From positions 1-64,000 of the forward strand of contig DATKMK010000021.1 of assembly GCA_035541895.1 (NCBI GenBank): 64,000 bases of DNA, given 5' to 3'. This DNA comes from DATKMK01 sp035541895 (GTDB taxonomy: Bacteria; Desulfobacterota; Binatia; HRBIN30; JACQVA1). The notes under the pieces were generated by a model that made no database searches, was not told where the DNA came from, and was given only the letters and a program-made list of their open reading frames with translations. Position 1 is the first letter of the stretch; every line of letters starts with the position of its first letter. Below are positions 1 through 7,387 of the stretch, in pieces. Both the position numbers and the translations under genes were made by a program.

Positions 1-1
1 C

Positions 2-547
2 TTTGAGGTGGAGGTGCCCTTTACCCCTGGTCGCGTCGATGCCCTGCAGGAGCAGACCGATGTGGATTCCTTCGCCGTGCTGGAACCCCAGGCCGATGGT
101 TTCCGCAACTACCAGAGGCAGGCCTGCGCCGCGCCGGCGGAGGAAATGCTGGTGGACCGGGCGCAGCTTCTCACCCTGAGTGCACCGGAGATGACGGTGC
201 TGGTCGGTGGCCTGCGCGTGCTGGGTGCCAATATCGGCGGCGTAACACACGGCGTCTTCACCTCACGGATCGGAGTTCTCAGCAACGACTTCTTCGTCAA
301 CCTGCTCGACATAGGCACGGCGTGGAAGCCCACGTCCGCTGCCGGGCAGCTCTTCGAAGGACATGATCGCAAGACCGGCCGACTGAAATGGTCCGGCACC
401 CGTGTCGATCTGGTTTTCGGCTCCAACTCGCAACTGCGGGCCCTGGCCGAGGTCTATGCGCAGGACGACGCACGAGAGAAGTTCGCACAAGACTTTGTCG
501 CAGCATGGAACAAGGTCATGAACCTCGATCGCTTCGACCTCGCCTGA
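2..547 (+). CDS. katG: Catalase-peroxidase KatG, C-terminal part (5' end outside window)
   Basis: Haem enzyme that destroys hydrogen peroxide and has broad peroxidase activity. Only the last ~181 residues are visible; the frame is open from base 2, so the start lies upstream. The segment SAPEMTVLVGGLRVLGAN and the following GVLSNDFFVNLLDI are hallmark stretches of the KatG C-terminal (haem-less, structural) domain, and the ending AAWNKVMNLDRFDLA matches the usual KatG terminus. The catalytic N-terminal half cannot be assessed. It is followed after ~105 bases by a photolyase on the same strand, so the left edge groups oxidative and UV stress functions. No clear terminator was seen after the stop. 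Confidence 0.95.
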   Translation, partial: FEVEVPFTPGRVDALQEQTDVDSFAVLEPQADGFRNYQRQACAAPAEEMLVDRAQLLTLSAPEMTVLVGGLRVLGANIGGVTHGVFTSRIGVLSNDFFVNLLDIGTAWKPTSAAGQLFEGHDRKTGRLKWSGTRVDLVFGSNSQLRALAEVYAQDDAREKFAQDFVAAWNKVMNLDRFDLA

Positions 548-613
548 TCTTCGCCTAAACGCTTTTGAGGGCTTTTGAGAAGGCGATAAGAAAACGATCA
601 GTCAACAAACGGT

Positions 614-636
614 TCGAGCGGCGTGCCGCCGCTCGA
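614..636. promoter_or_regulatory. Perfect 10-bp inverted repeat upstream of the photolyase gene
   Basis: TCGAGCGGCG at 614-623 and CGCCGCTCGA at 627-636 are exact reverse complements around a 3-base centre, ending 17 bases before the photolyase ATG. It could be an operator, for instance for the CarH-like regulator encoded downstream, or a stem-loop covering the translation start region. There is no T-run after it, so it is not a standard intrinsic terminator for katG. The function is inferred from position only. Confidence 0.4.
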
Positions 637-653
637 CCGGAGCGATTCGCCGC

Positions 654-2045
654 ATGGACATAGAGCAGCTGAGCACCAACTCGAACGTGACCGTGCGGTG
701 CAGCGGTCAACCAGCGCACGAAGGGACGGCTGTGGTGTACTGGATGCAGCACGCCCAACGGGCGACTGACAACCCGGCACTCGAAACGGCGATCGTGGCG
801 GCCAACGCCCTCGGCAAGCCGGTGGTGGTCTACTTTGCACTGATCGCGGGCGCCGCCGGGGCCAATCTGCGTCATTACCACTTCATGGTGCAGGGCCTGC
901 ACGATGTGGCCGACGACCTCGCCCGGCGCGGCATCGGGTTTGTGGTCCGCAGGTCGCCCGATCACGACGTCCTGCGGTTCTGCGACGAGGTGCGGCCGGC
1001 GCTGGTGATCGGCGACGAAAATCCGCTGCGGCGGGCCGAGCAGACCAAGCAGCGGCTCGCCGCTGCACTGCGCGTCCCCTTTTGGACGGTCGACGCGGAT
1101 GTCATCGTCCCCTCGCGTCTCCTGCAGAAGGAGCAGTACGCCGCGCGGACGATCCGTCCACGCATTCACGCCCAGCTGTCGGCGTTTCTGCACCCCATCC
1201 GTCGTCATGTGCCGCGCCACACGTGGACGCAGCAGCGAGGCTTGCAGACCCTGCGTCCGGACCTGAGTCTGCTGGACGGATTCCGCATCGACCGCTCGGT
1301 GGGCCCGGTGGCGACCTATCGTGGCGGCAGCCACGCCGCGCGCCAGGCATTGCGCCACTTTGTCGCGAAGCGCCTGAGGGGATATGCCGAACACCGCAAC
1401 CATCCCGAGCAGGATGCGACCAGCCGATTGTCGCCCTATCTACATTTCGGGCATATCGGGCCGCACACCGTGGCCCTCGCCGTCCGCGCTGCCGATGCCC
1501 CTGCTCGTGACCGCGAGGCCTTTCTCGAAGAGCTGATCGTCCGGCGTGAGTTGGCGGCGAACTTCGTCCGGTACAACGCGGCATATGATCGCCTCGGCAG
1601 CGCCGAGGCGTGGGCGCAGCGCACCCTCGCCGCACACCGAGCAGACCCGCGGCTGCATCGCTACACACCGCGCCAGCTCGAACAGGCCGAGACGCACGAC
1701 GTGCTCTGGAACGCGGCGCAGCGACAGATGGTGTGCACCGGCTGGATGCACGGCTACCTGCGGATGTACTGGGCAAAAAAGATTTTGGAATGGAGTGAAT
1801 CGCCGGAAGCGGCATACGAGATCGCGGTGACGTTGAACGATCGCTACGAACTCGACGGCCGTGATCCCAACGGCTACGCGGGCATCGCCTGGGCCATCGC
1901 TGGCAAACACGATCGCGCCTGGGGCCCGGAGCGGCCCATCTACGGCACGATCCGCTACATGTCGTACGCCAGCACGTCGCGGAAGTTCGACAGCAAGGCG
2001 TACAGCGAACGGATGCAGGCGCTGGGAGAGGAGCGCAGCACATGA
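654..2045 (+). CDS. phr: Class II CPD deoxyribodipyrimidine photolyase
   Basis: FAD-dependent light-driven repair of cyclobutane pyrimidine dimers. At 463 residues it has the usual class II length. The N-terminal alpha/beta photolyase domain carries the class II-type signature YWMQHAQRATDNPAL (about residues 24-38). The C-terminal FAD domain has TGWMHGYLRMYWAKKILEW and the class II block DRYELDGRDPNGYAGIAWAI followed by GPERPIYGTIRYMS. These blocks separate it from class I enzymes and cryptochromes. Its stop overlaps the start of the DUF523 fragment by 4 bases, and a CarH-like B12 regulator follows, so light-dependent transcription is likely. The ATG at 654 is the first in-frame start after the inverted repeat. 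Confidence 0.95.
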   Translation: MDIEQLSTNSNVTVRCSGQPAHEGTAVVYWMQHAQRATDNPALETAIVAANALGKPVVVYFALIAGAAGANLRHYHFMVQGLHDVADDLARRGIGFVVRRSPDHDVLRFCDEVRPALVIGDENPLRRAEQTKQRLAAALRVPFWTVDADVIVPSRLLQKEQYAARTIRPRIHAQLSAFLHPIRRHVPRHTWTQQRGLQTLRPDLSLLDGFRIDRSVGPVATYRGGSHAARQALRHFVAKRLRGYAEHRNHPEQDATSRLSPYLHFGHIGPHTVALAVRAADAPARDREAFLEELIVRRELAANFVRYNAAYDRLGSAEAWAQRTLAAHRADPRLHRYTPRQLEQAETHDVLWNAAQRQMVCTGWMHGYLRMYWAKKILEWSESPEAAYEIAVTLNDRYELDGRDPNGYAGIAWAIAGKHDRAWGPERPIYGTIRYMSYASTSRKFDSKAYSERMQALGEERST

Positions 2046-2323
2046 GCGCCGCTGAACAGTCAACGCACGCCAGGCTGAGCACGGATGTGGAGAGGCCGCC
2101 GGATGTGGCGATCCGCATCGGCGTTTCCACCTGCTTGCTGGGAGAGCACGTCCGTTTCGACGGAGGACACAAACGCGCCCCGTTCCTGGTGGAGACGTTC
2201 GGCCGCTACGTTGAATGGGTGCCCGTGTGTCCGGAAGTCGAGGCCGGGCTCGGTGTGCCGCGGGAATCGATGCGTCTGCGCCGTGTCGAGGATCGCGCGC
2301 CCGGCACTGCGCGTATCGTATGA
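2042..2323 (+). CDS. DUF523 domain protein, C-terminally truncated
   Basis: The first ~80 residues are a clear DUF523 (YbbK-like) N-terminus: IRIGVSTCLLGEHVRFDGG (about residues 24-42), then FGRYVEWVPVCPEVEAGLG and VPRESMRL. Full proteins are about 150 residues, or ~320 when fused to DUF1722, and such fusions often sit next to photolyases. Here the frame stops after 93 residues, right after the PRES motif, and the CarH-like gene starts 8 bases later. The rest of DUF523 and any DUF1722 are missing, which looks like an internal deletion. Biochemical function of the family is not established to my knowledge. The ATGA-type overlap with the photolyase suggests translational coupling of the original gene. 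Confidence 0.75.
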   Translation: MSAAEQSTHARLSTDVERPPDVAIRIGVSTCLLGEHVRFDGGHKRAPFLVETFGRYVEWVPVCPEVEAGLGVPRESMRLRRVEDRAPGTARIV

Positions 2324-2330
2324 GGACGAC

Positions 2331-3299
2331 ATGAAGCACACTCCACCGCTCAAAGTGATCAGGACCCATGATGCGTACCCGTTGCGCACCGTGGCAGCGA
2401 TGACGGGCCTCACCCCGGATCTCATCCGCGCCTGGGAGAAGCGCTACCAGGTCGTCGCTCCTATCCGCGGCGCGCGGGGTGCGCGACTCTACACGGCCGG
2501 CGACATTGCGCACCTGCGGTTATTGGCGCGGGCGGTGGGTGGCGGAAGAGCCATCGGGGATGTCGCCGCCTTGCGATCAGCGGAGTTGGAGAAGCTGGTG
2601 GCCCAGACGTCGCCTAACGGACAGGAGCTGGGCAGCCCGCAAACGATCCCATCGCGTGAACAGTTTGTAGAGCAGATCCTGGAACGACTGGAGCGCTTCG
2701 ATGATGCAGCAGTGACCCGTTTGCTCGGCGATGCGGTAGTCGGGTTGGGAGCGAGAAGCTTTGCGCACGAGGTTGCGGTGCCGCTGGTGCATCAGGCCGG
2801 CACGCTGTGGTCTGAGGGCAAGCTCCCGATGGCGGCGGAGCATCTGCTGACGGCGACCTTGCGCAACCTGCTCGGCGGCTTGATACAGCGCCGCGCCCAG
2901 GCGGGCCGGCCGCTGTTGCTCACGACGCCGGCGGGAGAGCGGCATGAACTCGGGTTGCTGCTGGTCGCGTTGCTAGCGCTCGACGCTGGGGTCAACGTCG
3001 TCAACCTCGGCATCGACCTGCCGGCGGTGGAAATCGTAGAGGCCGCCAAGCACCGGCGGGCGAGGGTCGTCGGCCTGAGCGTCGTGGTGAGTGAGAACCA
3101 TGTCCAGGCGGTACGAGAAATTACAGCAATCCAGATGGCGTTGCCGGCGGATACTGAGCTGTGGCTCGGCGGCGCCGATGCGCGCCGCGCGGCCGCTGCC
3201 GTCAAGCGCTTTCGCGGCTGGGTGGTGGATGACCTGAATACAATCGAGAACGAACTGGCGCGCATCGCAGCACCTGATCGCGGTCTCGCAGTCCCATGA
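2331..3299 (+). CDS. CarH/LitR-type MerR regulator with cobalamin-binding photosensor domain
   Basis: Predicted B12-dependent light-sensing transcription repressor of 322 residues. Residues ~14-82 form a MerR winged helix (LRTVAAMTGLTPDLIRAWEKR). Residues ~115-190 match the four-helix cobalamin cap and contain the photosensor signature Wx9EH, with W160, E170 and H171. Residues ~192-310 are the Rossmann B12 domain with the lower-ligand motif E203-R-H205-E-L-G208. In CarH family members adenosyl-B12 supports a DNA-bound tetramer in the dark, and light breaks it up. The residue after the Trp is serine, where Thermus CarH has the histidine that caps cobalt after illumination. ATG 2331 was chosen because it starts just before the MerR domain; the frame is open further upstream but there overlaps the DUF523 gene. 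The photolyase is its likely target. Confidence 0.88.
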   Translation: MKHTPPLKVIRTHDAYPLRTVAAMTGLTPDLIRAWEKRYQVVAPIRGARGARLYTAGDIAHLRLLARAVGGGRAIGDVAALRSAELEKLVAQTSPNGQELGSPQTIPSREQFVEQILERLERFDDAAVTRLLGDAVVGLGARSFAHEVAVPLVHQAGTLWSEGKLPMAAEHLLTATLRNLLGGLIQRRAQAGRPLLLTTPAGERHELGLLLVALLALDAGVNVVNLGIDLPAVEIVEAAKHRRARVVGLSVVVSENHVQAVREITAIQMALPADTELWLGGADARRAAAAVKRFRGWVVDDLNTIENELARIAAPDRGLAVP

Positions 3300-3313
3300 A
3301 GGGAGCTGCACCA

Positions 3314-3620
3314 ATGAACGTGGCGAAACGTCTGGAGCACATCAAGGTGCTGGATCCGGCCGGCCAAGCTGTCCGGCTCGGCGATCTGTGGCGTGACCAG
3401 ACGGTGGTCCTCGCCTTTATCCGCCACTTTGGTTGAATCTTCTGCCGCCAGCAGGTCGCGCAGTTGCGTGACGCACTTCCGGAGATCCGCGGCCGCGACG
3501 CCGAGCTGATCATCGTCGGCAATGGCCAGCCGCATCATGCGATCGACTTCCGAGACACGGAGCATGTGGAATCGCCGCTGTATGTCGATCCCGATTTGCA
3601 CGCCTACGCGGCCGCAGGTG
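3314..3620 (+). pseudogene. AhpC-TSA_2 (PRXL2/SelU-like) redoxin with in-frame TGA at the redox-Cys position; C-terminus lost
   Basis: Frame from ATG 3314 gives a redoxin N-terminus: VVLAFIRHFG, then TGA at 3434-3436, then IFCRQQVAQLRD, followed by ELIIVGNGQPHHAIDF and SPLYVDPDLHAYAAAG. Family members read FxRHFGCxFCRE here, so the TGA replaces the first Cys of a CxxC pair, exactly where SelU-type proteins carry selenocysteine. An 8-bp stem-loop lies 18 bases after the TGA. Homology stops at about 3617, where an ABC ATPase tail begins in another frame, so the protein lacks its last third. It is either a selenoprotein gene decayed at its 3' end or a plain pseudogene with a nonsense codon. It follows the CarH-like gene by 14 bases. 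Confidence 0.6.
3455..3472 (+). promoter_or_regulatory. SECIS-like stem-loop downstream of in-frame TGA
   Basis: Bases 3455-3462 (GTCGCGCA) pair with 3465-3472 (TGCGTGAC), with one G-U pair, leaving GT at the tip; a realistic fold is a 7-bp stem with an AGUU tetraloop. The stem begins 18 bases after the TGA at 3434-3436 and the loop lies ~27 bases after it, within the range of bacterial SECIS elements, and the loop has a G near its start as those elements require. A GC-rich coding region forms short hairpins easily, so this supports but does not prove selenocysteine insertion. SelB-binding bulges were not resolved by eye. Confidence 0.4.
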
Positions 3621-3740
3621 ATTCGAGTGACCGACGAAGTGGTCAGGAAGGATCAACTCACCACCCTGATGGTCACGCACTCCATGCAGCCAGCCACCCA
3701 TCTCGGCGATCGACTGATCATGATGTACGGCGGGCGAATA
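3618..3740 (+). pseudogene. C-terminal fragment of an ABC transporter ATPase
   Basis: In the frame of base 3618 the translation reads VIRVTDEVVRKDQLTTLMVT, then HSMQPATHLGDRLIMMYGGRI. TLMVTHSM is the H-loop region and LGDRLIMMYGGRI the closing strand typical of ABC importer ATPases. No Walker A, signature or Walker B motif precedes it; the fragment is joined directly to the redoxin remnant in a different frame. It is about 41 residues of dead sequence marking a deletion, recombination or assembly junction. Confidence 0.6.
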
Positions 3741-3805
3741 CGAGTCGGCGGCGGAATTGCTGCGGCGCGCGTACGTGTAGAGTCGTCGGGCGCGGTCGAT
3801 CGCGC

Positions 3806-4141
3806 TCAGCGTAGCGCGGCCGCCGCTTCGGCCGGCGTGCGATAGACGTGGAAGATCGACGAGAAACCGGCGATGTCGAATACTTCCTTGATGTGCTCTT
3901 GCAACGCGGCCACGCCGATCTGCCCGCCGCTGGTCTTCAAACGTTTGCCGCCGACCAGCAACGCCCGCAAGCCGGCGCTGGAAATGTAGTCGAGCTTCGC
4001 GCAGTCGATCACGAAGCGCTGCTCACCGGCGTCGATGAGGGCGAGTAGTTTGGCCTCGAACGCGTGTGCATTGCTGGCGTCGAGACGGCCGTTGAGGCCG
4101 AGAATTATCACGCCGTCTTGCCTGCTCTCTGCGATCTCCAT
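3806..4141 (-). CDS. STAS-domain anti-sigma factor antagonist (SpoIIAA/RsbV-like)
   Basis: A single STAS domain fills all 111 residues. The phospho-acceptor loop reads DYISSAGLRALL at residues 51-62, with Ser54 or Ser55 as the candidate phosphorylation site. In this family the unphosphorylated protein binds the HATPase anti-sigma kinase and frees its target. It is the last gene of a four-gene minus-strand set (histidine kinase, REC-PP2C phosphatase, HATPase kinase, STAS) and starts 31 bases after the kinase stop. No sigma factor or other obvious output protein is in the window, so the target is unknown. Confidence 0.9.
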   Translation of the reverse strand: MEIAESRQDGVIILGLNGRLDASNAHAFEAKLLALIDAGEQRFVIDCAKLDYISSAGLRALLVGGKRLKTSGGQIGVAALQEHIKEVFDIAGFSSIFHVYRTPAEAAAALR

Positions 4142-4172
4142 CGTCTCCTGCTCCCTCTGCCGGGGCGGCCGC

Positions 4173-4607
4173 TCACGCCGCGGACTCCTTCGCTCTCATC
4201 GTCTTTCGCATGGTCAGGATGTTCCTGCCGTGCTCGCGTCGGTACGCCAACTCGTCCATGACCTTGCGCACCAGGAAAACGCCGAGGCCGCCGACCCGTC
4301 GATCTTCGAGCGATTGATCGACCGCCGGCGCGTCGACGGTGAGCGGATCGAATGGCCGGCCGTCGTCTTCGACTTCGATCAGCAGCTCATCGGCCTGCAA
4401 GCAGAGCCGCACGATGATCTCGTGCTCCGCGTCGCCGTCATACCCGTACGAGATGGTGTTGGTCAGCAATTCGTCGACCGCGAGATTGATTTCGAACAGA
4501 GCCTTCGACGAAACAGCGTGCTCGGTGCCGAACTCCGCGATCGCGTGACCGACGCGTTCCAATTCGGCGAGTCGGTTCTTCGCCGTGATGGTGAGATCGA
4601 CGGTCAT
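4173..4607 (-). CDS. RsbW/SpoIIAB-like HATPase serine kinase (anti-sigma factor)
   Basis: A GHKL ATPase domain of 144 residues. The N-box is in FEINLAVDELLTNTISYGYD (about residues 38-57), and the G-box region reads RRVGGLGVFLVRKVMDEL. There is no HisKA domain, which marks it as a stand-alone serine kinase of the RsbW/SpoIIAB class rather than a histidine kinase. By family it phosphorylates the STAS partner encoded next and holds a sigma factor or other target inactive. Its ATG overlaps the end of the REC-PP2C gene by 4 bases (4604-4607), so the two are translationally coupled. Confidence 0.9.
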   Translation of the reverse strand: MTVDLTITAKNRLAELERVGHAIAEFGTEHAVSSKALFEINLAVDELLTNTISYGYDGDAEHEIIVRLCLQADELLIEVEDDGRPFDPLTVDAPAVDQSLEDRRVGGLGVFLVRKVMDELAYRREHGRNILTMRKTMRAKESAA

Positions 4608-5788
4608 CCGCGATATTGGACGGCGAGCGTGGTGATGTCGTCACTCTGGGCGACCCCGTCCGCGTAGCGCTTGACGTCATCGGCGACGGCGCGGATCACC
4701 GGCGCCGGCGCGCTGGTGCCGACTTGGGCGAGCAGCGATTCCAATCGCTGATCACCGTACAGCGCGTCGCGGCCGTCCATCGCTTCGGTGACGCCGTCTG
4801 TGTAGAGAAAGATGCCGTCGCCAGGCGCGAGCGTGGCGGTCTTGGACGCGTACCGTAGATCGGGCAACGCGCCGAGCACGACTCCGCCGGTTCCGGCGAG
4901 CGGCTCGACGCGTCCGTCGCGGCGTAGCACGTACGGCGGGTTGTGTCCGCCATTGGCGTACTCGACGACGCCGGTATCGGTGTGCAGGACGCCGTACAGC
5001 ACGGTGACGAACATCTCGGCACTGTTGTCGAGGCAGAGCGAACTGTTGACTGATTGCAGACACTCACCGGGCGCCACGCCTTGCAAGGCGGTCGACTTCA
5101 ACAACGTCCGGCTCACGGCCATAAACAACGCGGCGGGCACGCCCTTGCCCGAGACATCCCCGATGACGAAGCCGAGTCGATGCGCATCGATGAGGAAGAA
5201 GTCGTAGAAGTCGCCGCCGACTTCGCGCGCCGGAATCATCTCCGCAAAGATGTCGAAATCGCGGCGATCGGGAAACGGCGGGAACGTTTGCGGCAAAATC
5301 GACTGCTGGATGGTGGCGGCAATGTCGAGTTCGCGCCGAATCGACAGCAGTTGATCGTGTTCCCGCATGGCGAGCTTGAGGTCGCGCAACTGCCGGAGGG
5401 TCTTGGTGACGGTGATTTCGAGATCCTGGAAGTCGATCGGCTTGGTGACGAAATCGGCGGCGCCGCGGTTCATCGCCGTCCGGATGTTTTCCATGTCACC
5501 GTACGCCGAGACGATGACGGCTTTGAGCAGGCGATCGAGTTCGTTCAGTTTGACCAGCAACGTGAGGCCGTCCATCACCGGCATGTTGATGTCGGTGAGC
5601 ACGAGATCGATCTCCGGCTGTGCGTGCAGTTTCTCCAACGCATCGGCGCCGTTGTGCGCAAACACGAAACGAAATTCGTCGCTGCGAATCTGCTTGCGAA
5701 ACTTCTGACGGACGAGCAGCTCGAGATCGGGCTCGTCGTCGACCACCAGCAGCGTCACCGGTCGTTTTGTGTCTTCGCTCGTCGGCAT
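4604..5788 (-). CDS. Response regulator with PP2C-type (RsbU/SpoIIE) phosphatase output
   Basis: 394 residues. The receiver domain (~10-135) has acidic D17/D18, phospho-acceptor D66 in LVLTDINMP, S94 and K116. A coiled linker (~136-190) leads to a PP2C/SpoIIE domain with metal motifs VGGDFYDFF, GDVSGKGVPAALFMA, ANGGHNPPY, FLYTDGVTEA and the terminal SDDITTLAVQY. By family logic, phosphorylation by a histidine kinase activates removal of the phosphate from the STAS protein encoded downstream. The upstream histidine kinase (stop at 5795) is only 6 bases away and is the natural partner. It overlaps the HATPase gene by 4 bases. Confidence 0.93.
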   Translation of the reverse strand: MPTSEDTKRPVTLLVVDDEPDLELLVRQKFRKQIRSDEFRFVFAHNGADALEKLHAQPEIDLVLTDINMPVMDGLTLLVKLNELDRLLKAVIVSAYGDMENIRTAMNRGAADFVTKPIDFQDLEITVTKTLRQLRDLKLAMREHDQLLSIRRELDIAATIQQSILPQTFPPFPDRRDFDIFAEMIPAREVGGDFYDFFLIDAHRLGFVIGDVSGKGVPAALFMAVSRTLLKSTALQGVAPGECLQSVNSSLCLDNSAEMFVTVLYGVLHTDTGVVEYANGGHNPPYVLRRDGRVEPLAGTGGVVLGALPDLRYASKTATLAPGDGIFLYTDGVTEAMDGRDALYGDQRLESLLAQVGTSAPAPVIRAVADDVKRYADGVAQSDDITTLAVQYRG

Positions 5789-5794
5789 GAAAAC

Positions 5795-7285
5795 CTATCG
5801 TCCGGTCTCCGTCGTCGAACGTGGGAGAACGATCGTGAATTCGGCGTACGCGCCATCCTCGCTGTCGAGGCGGAGTTCTCCGTGATGCTGCTGTACGACG
5901 ATGTCATGCGTGAGTGACAACCCGAGTCCGGTGCCCGCGCCCGGTGGCTTCGTCGTGAAGAAGGGCGTGAACACTTTCTCGCGATCCGCCGGCGGGACGC
6001 CGTTGCCGTTGTCGCGGATGCGGACTTCCACGCGGTCGCCAAGGTTGTTGGTTTGGACGCGTACCGTCGGCGAAAAGCCATCCCCCTCGCCGAACCTGCG
6101 CTTCTTATCCTGTACCGCGTAGAAGGCGTTGCTGAGCAGGTTCAGGAAGGCGCGCGCGATGTCCTGCGGCACAACCGGGACCGCGCCAACGCTCGGGTCG
6201 TAGTCGCTTTCGAGCGTGACGTTGAACGTCGCGTCCTGACCGCGCAGGCCGTGATACGCGAGGTTGACGTACTCCGCGAGCAGGGCGTTGAGGTCGGTGT
6301 TCTGACGTTCGGCGGTGCGCGGACGTGCGTGCTGCAGCATGCCTTGCACGATGCGATCGGCGCGCTGGCCATGCTCGTTGATCTTGCGCACGTTCTGAGT
6401 GAGGTCGCTGAGCGTGTCGTCGAGATTGTCCAGAGCTTTCGGGTCGAAGCGATCGCGGTGCTGATCCAATTCAGCACGCAGCTCGTTGGTCAACTCGCCC
6501 GCGAGCTGGGCGAAGTTGGTGATGAAGTTCAGCGGATTGCGAATCTCGTGGGCGACGCCGGCCGTCAATGCGCCCAACGAGGCCAGCTTTTCCTGCACGA
6601 TGAGCTGCTGCTGGGTGTTCTTCAATTGCGTCAACGTTCGCTCGAGATCGTCGTTGCGTTCGCGCAACTCCTGGGTGCGCGCGGCGACCTTGAGTTCCAA
6701 CGTACGATTGGCCTCGGCGAGCTGCTCGGCCGAGGCTCGAAGCTGCGCGTACAGGCGCGCGTTCTCGATCGCAACCGCGACGCTGCCGGCGAGCGCGTCG
6801 AGAAACGCCAGGTCGTCATCGCCGAATATGCCGTTGCGCCGGTTGAGTACCTGGATCACGCCGATGGTGCCGTGACGCGCGCGCAGCGGTGCGCACAGAA
6901 TCGAGCGGGTCGTCAATCCAGTGTGTCGATCGACGCCGGAGTAGAAGCGCGCGTCGCTTGAGACATCATCGATGCGCAACGGCCGACCGCTCTGCAACAC
7001 GGTGCCGGCGATGCCGCGACCGGCCGGGAAGCGCAGCGCAAGCAGTCGGCGCGCGACCTGCGGGTCTTCGTCCGCGACGTACGGGAAGTACAGCTCGCCG
7101 CGCGCCTCATCGTGCAACAGAATCGCCGCTCCCTCTGCGTCGAGGGCTTCGCGGCACTTGGCCACGACCACCGCGCTCAGCTCGTCGAGCTGCACTTGTG
7201 AAGCAAACGCGCACCCGAGATCGTAGAGGAGCCGGAGCCGGACGCTGTCGGGAGCCGGTCCGCTGTCAGTCATTGCGGCGTGCAT
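5795..7285 (-). CDS. GAF-domain sensor histidine kinase
   Basis: 496 residues, no membrane segment, so cytoplasmic. A GAF domain covers ~20-180 (CAPLRARHGTIGVIQVLNRR), followed by a coiled coil (~181-235), a HisKA domain with phospho-acceptor H246 in TAGVAHEIRNPLNFI, and a HATPase with N-box FLNLLSNAFYAVQD, G1 IRDNGNGVP and G2 GTGLGLSLTHDIV. It most likely phosphorylates the REC-PP2C protein encoded 6 bases downstream and so feeds the partner-switching pair. The GAF ligand is unknown. ATG 7285 and the in-frame ATG four codons later are both possible starts; GGTGAG lies just before the first. Confidence 0.93.
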   Translation of the reverse strand: MHAAMTDSGPAPDSVRLRLLYDLGCAFASQVQLDELSAVVVAKCREALDAEGAAILLHDEARGELYFPYVADEDPQVARRLLALRFPAGRGIAGTVLQSGRPLRIDDVSSDARFYSGVDRHTGLTTRSILCAPLRARHGTIGVIQVLNRRNGIFGDDDLAFLDALAGSVAVAIENARLYAQLRASAEQLAEANRTLELKVAARTQELRERNDDLERTLTQLKNTQQQLIVQEKLASLGALTAGVAHEIRNPLNFITNFAQLAGELTNELRAELDQHRDRFDPKALDNLDDTLSDLTQNVRKINEHGQRADRIVQGMLQHARPRTAERQNTDLNALLAEYVNLAYHGLRGQDATFNVTLESDYDPSVGAVPVVPQDIARAFLNLLSNAFYAVQDKKRRFGEGDGFSPTVRVQTNNLGDRVEVRIRDNGNGVPPADREKVFTPFFTTKPPGAGTGLGLSLTHDIVVQQHHGELRLDSEDGAYAEFTIVLPRSTTETGR

Positions 7286-7387
7286 CGTTGCTCACCCTAC
7301 CATGAAATCCTTGACCACGCCTGCTGAGAGAGTAGGCTTCGCGGTGAACGACGATCGTGAGCGTCCCCAATCGAGTTTGGGAGGGTT

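Noticed and set aside
2085..2330. Longer N-terminus for the CarH-like regulator starting at 2085.
   Set aside because: The extra residues are a frame-shifted reading of the DUF523 gene and MerR domains begin near the ATG at 2331.
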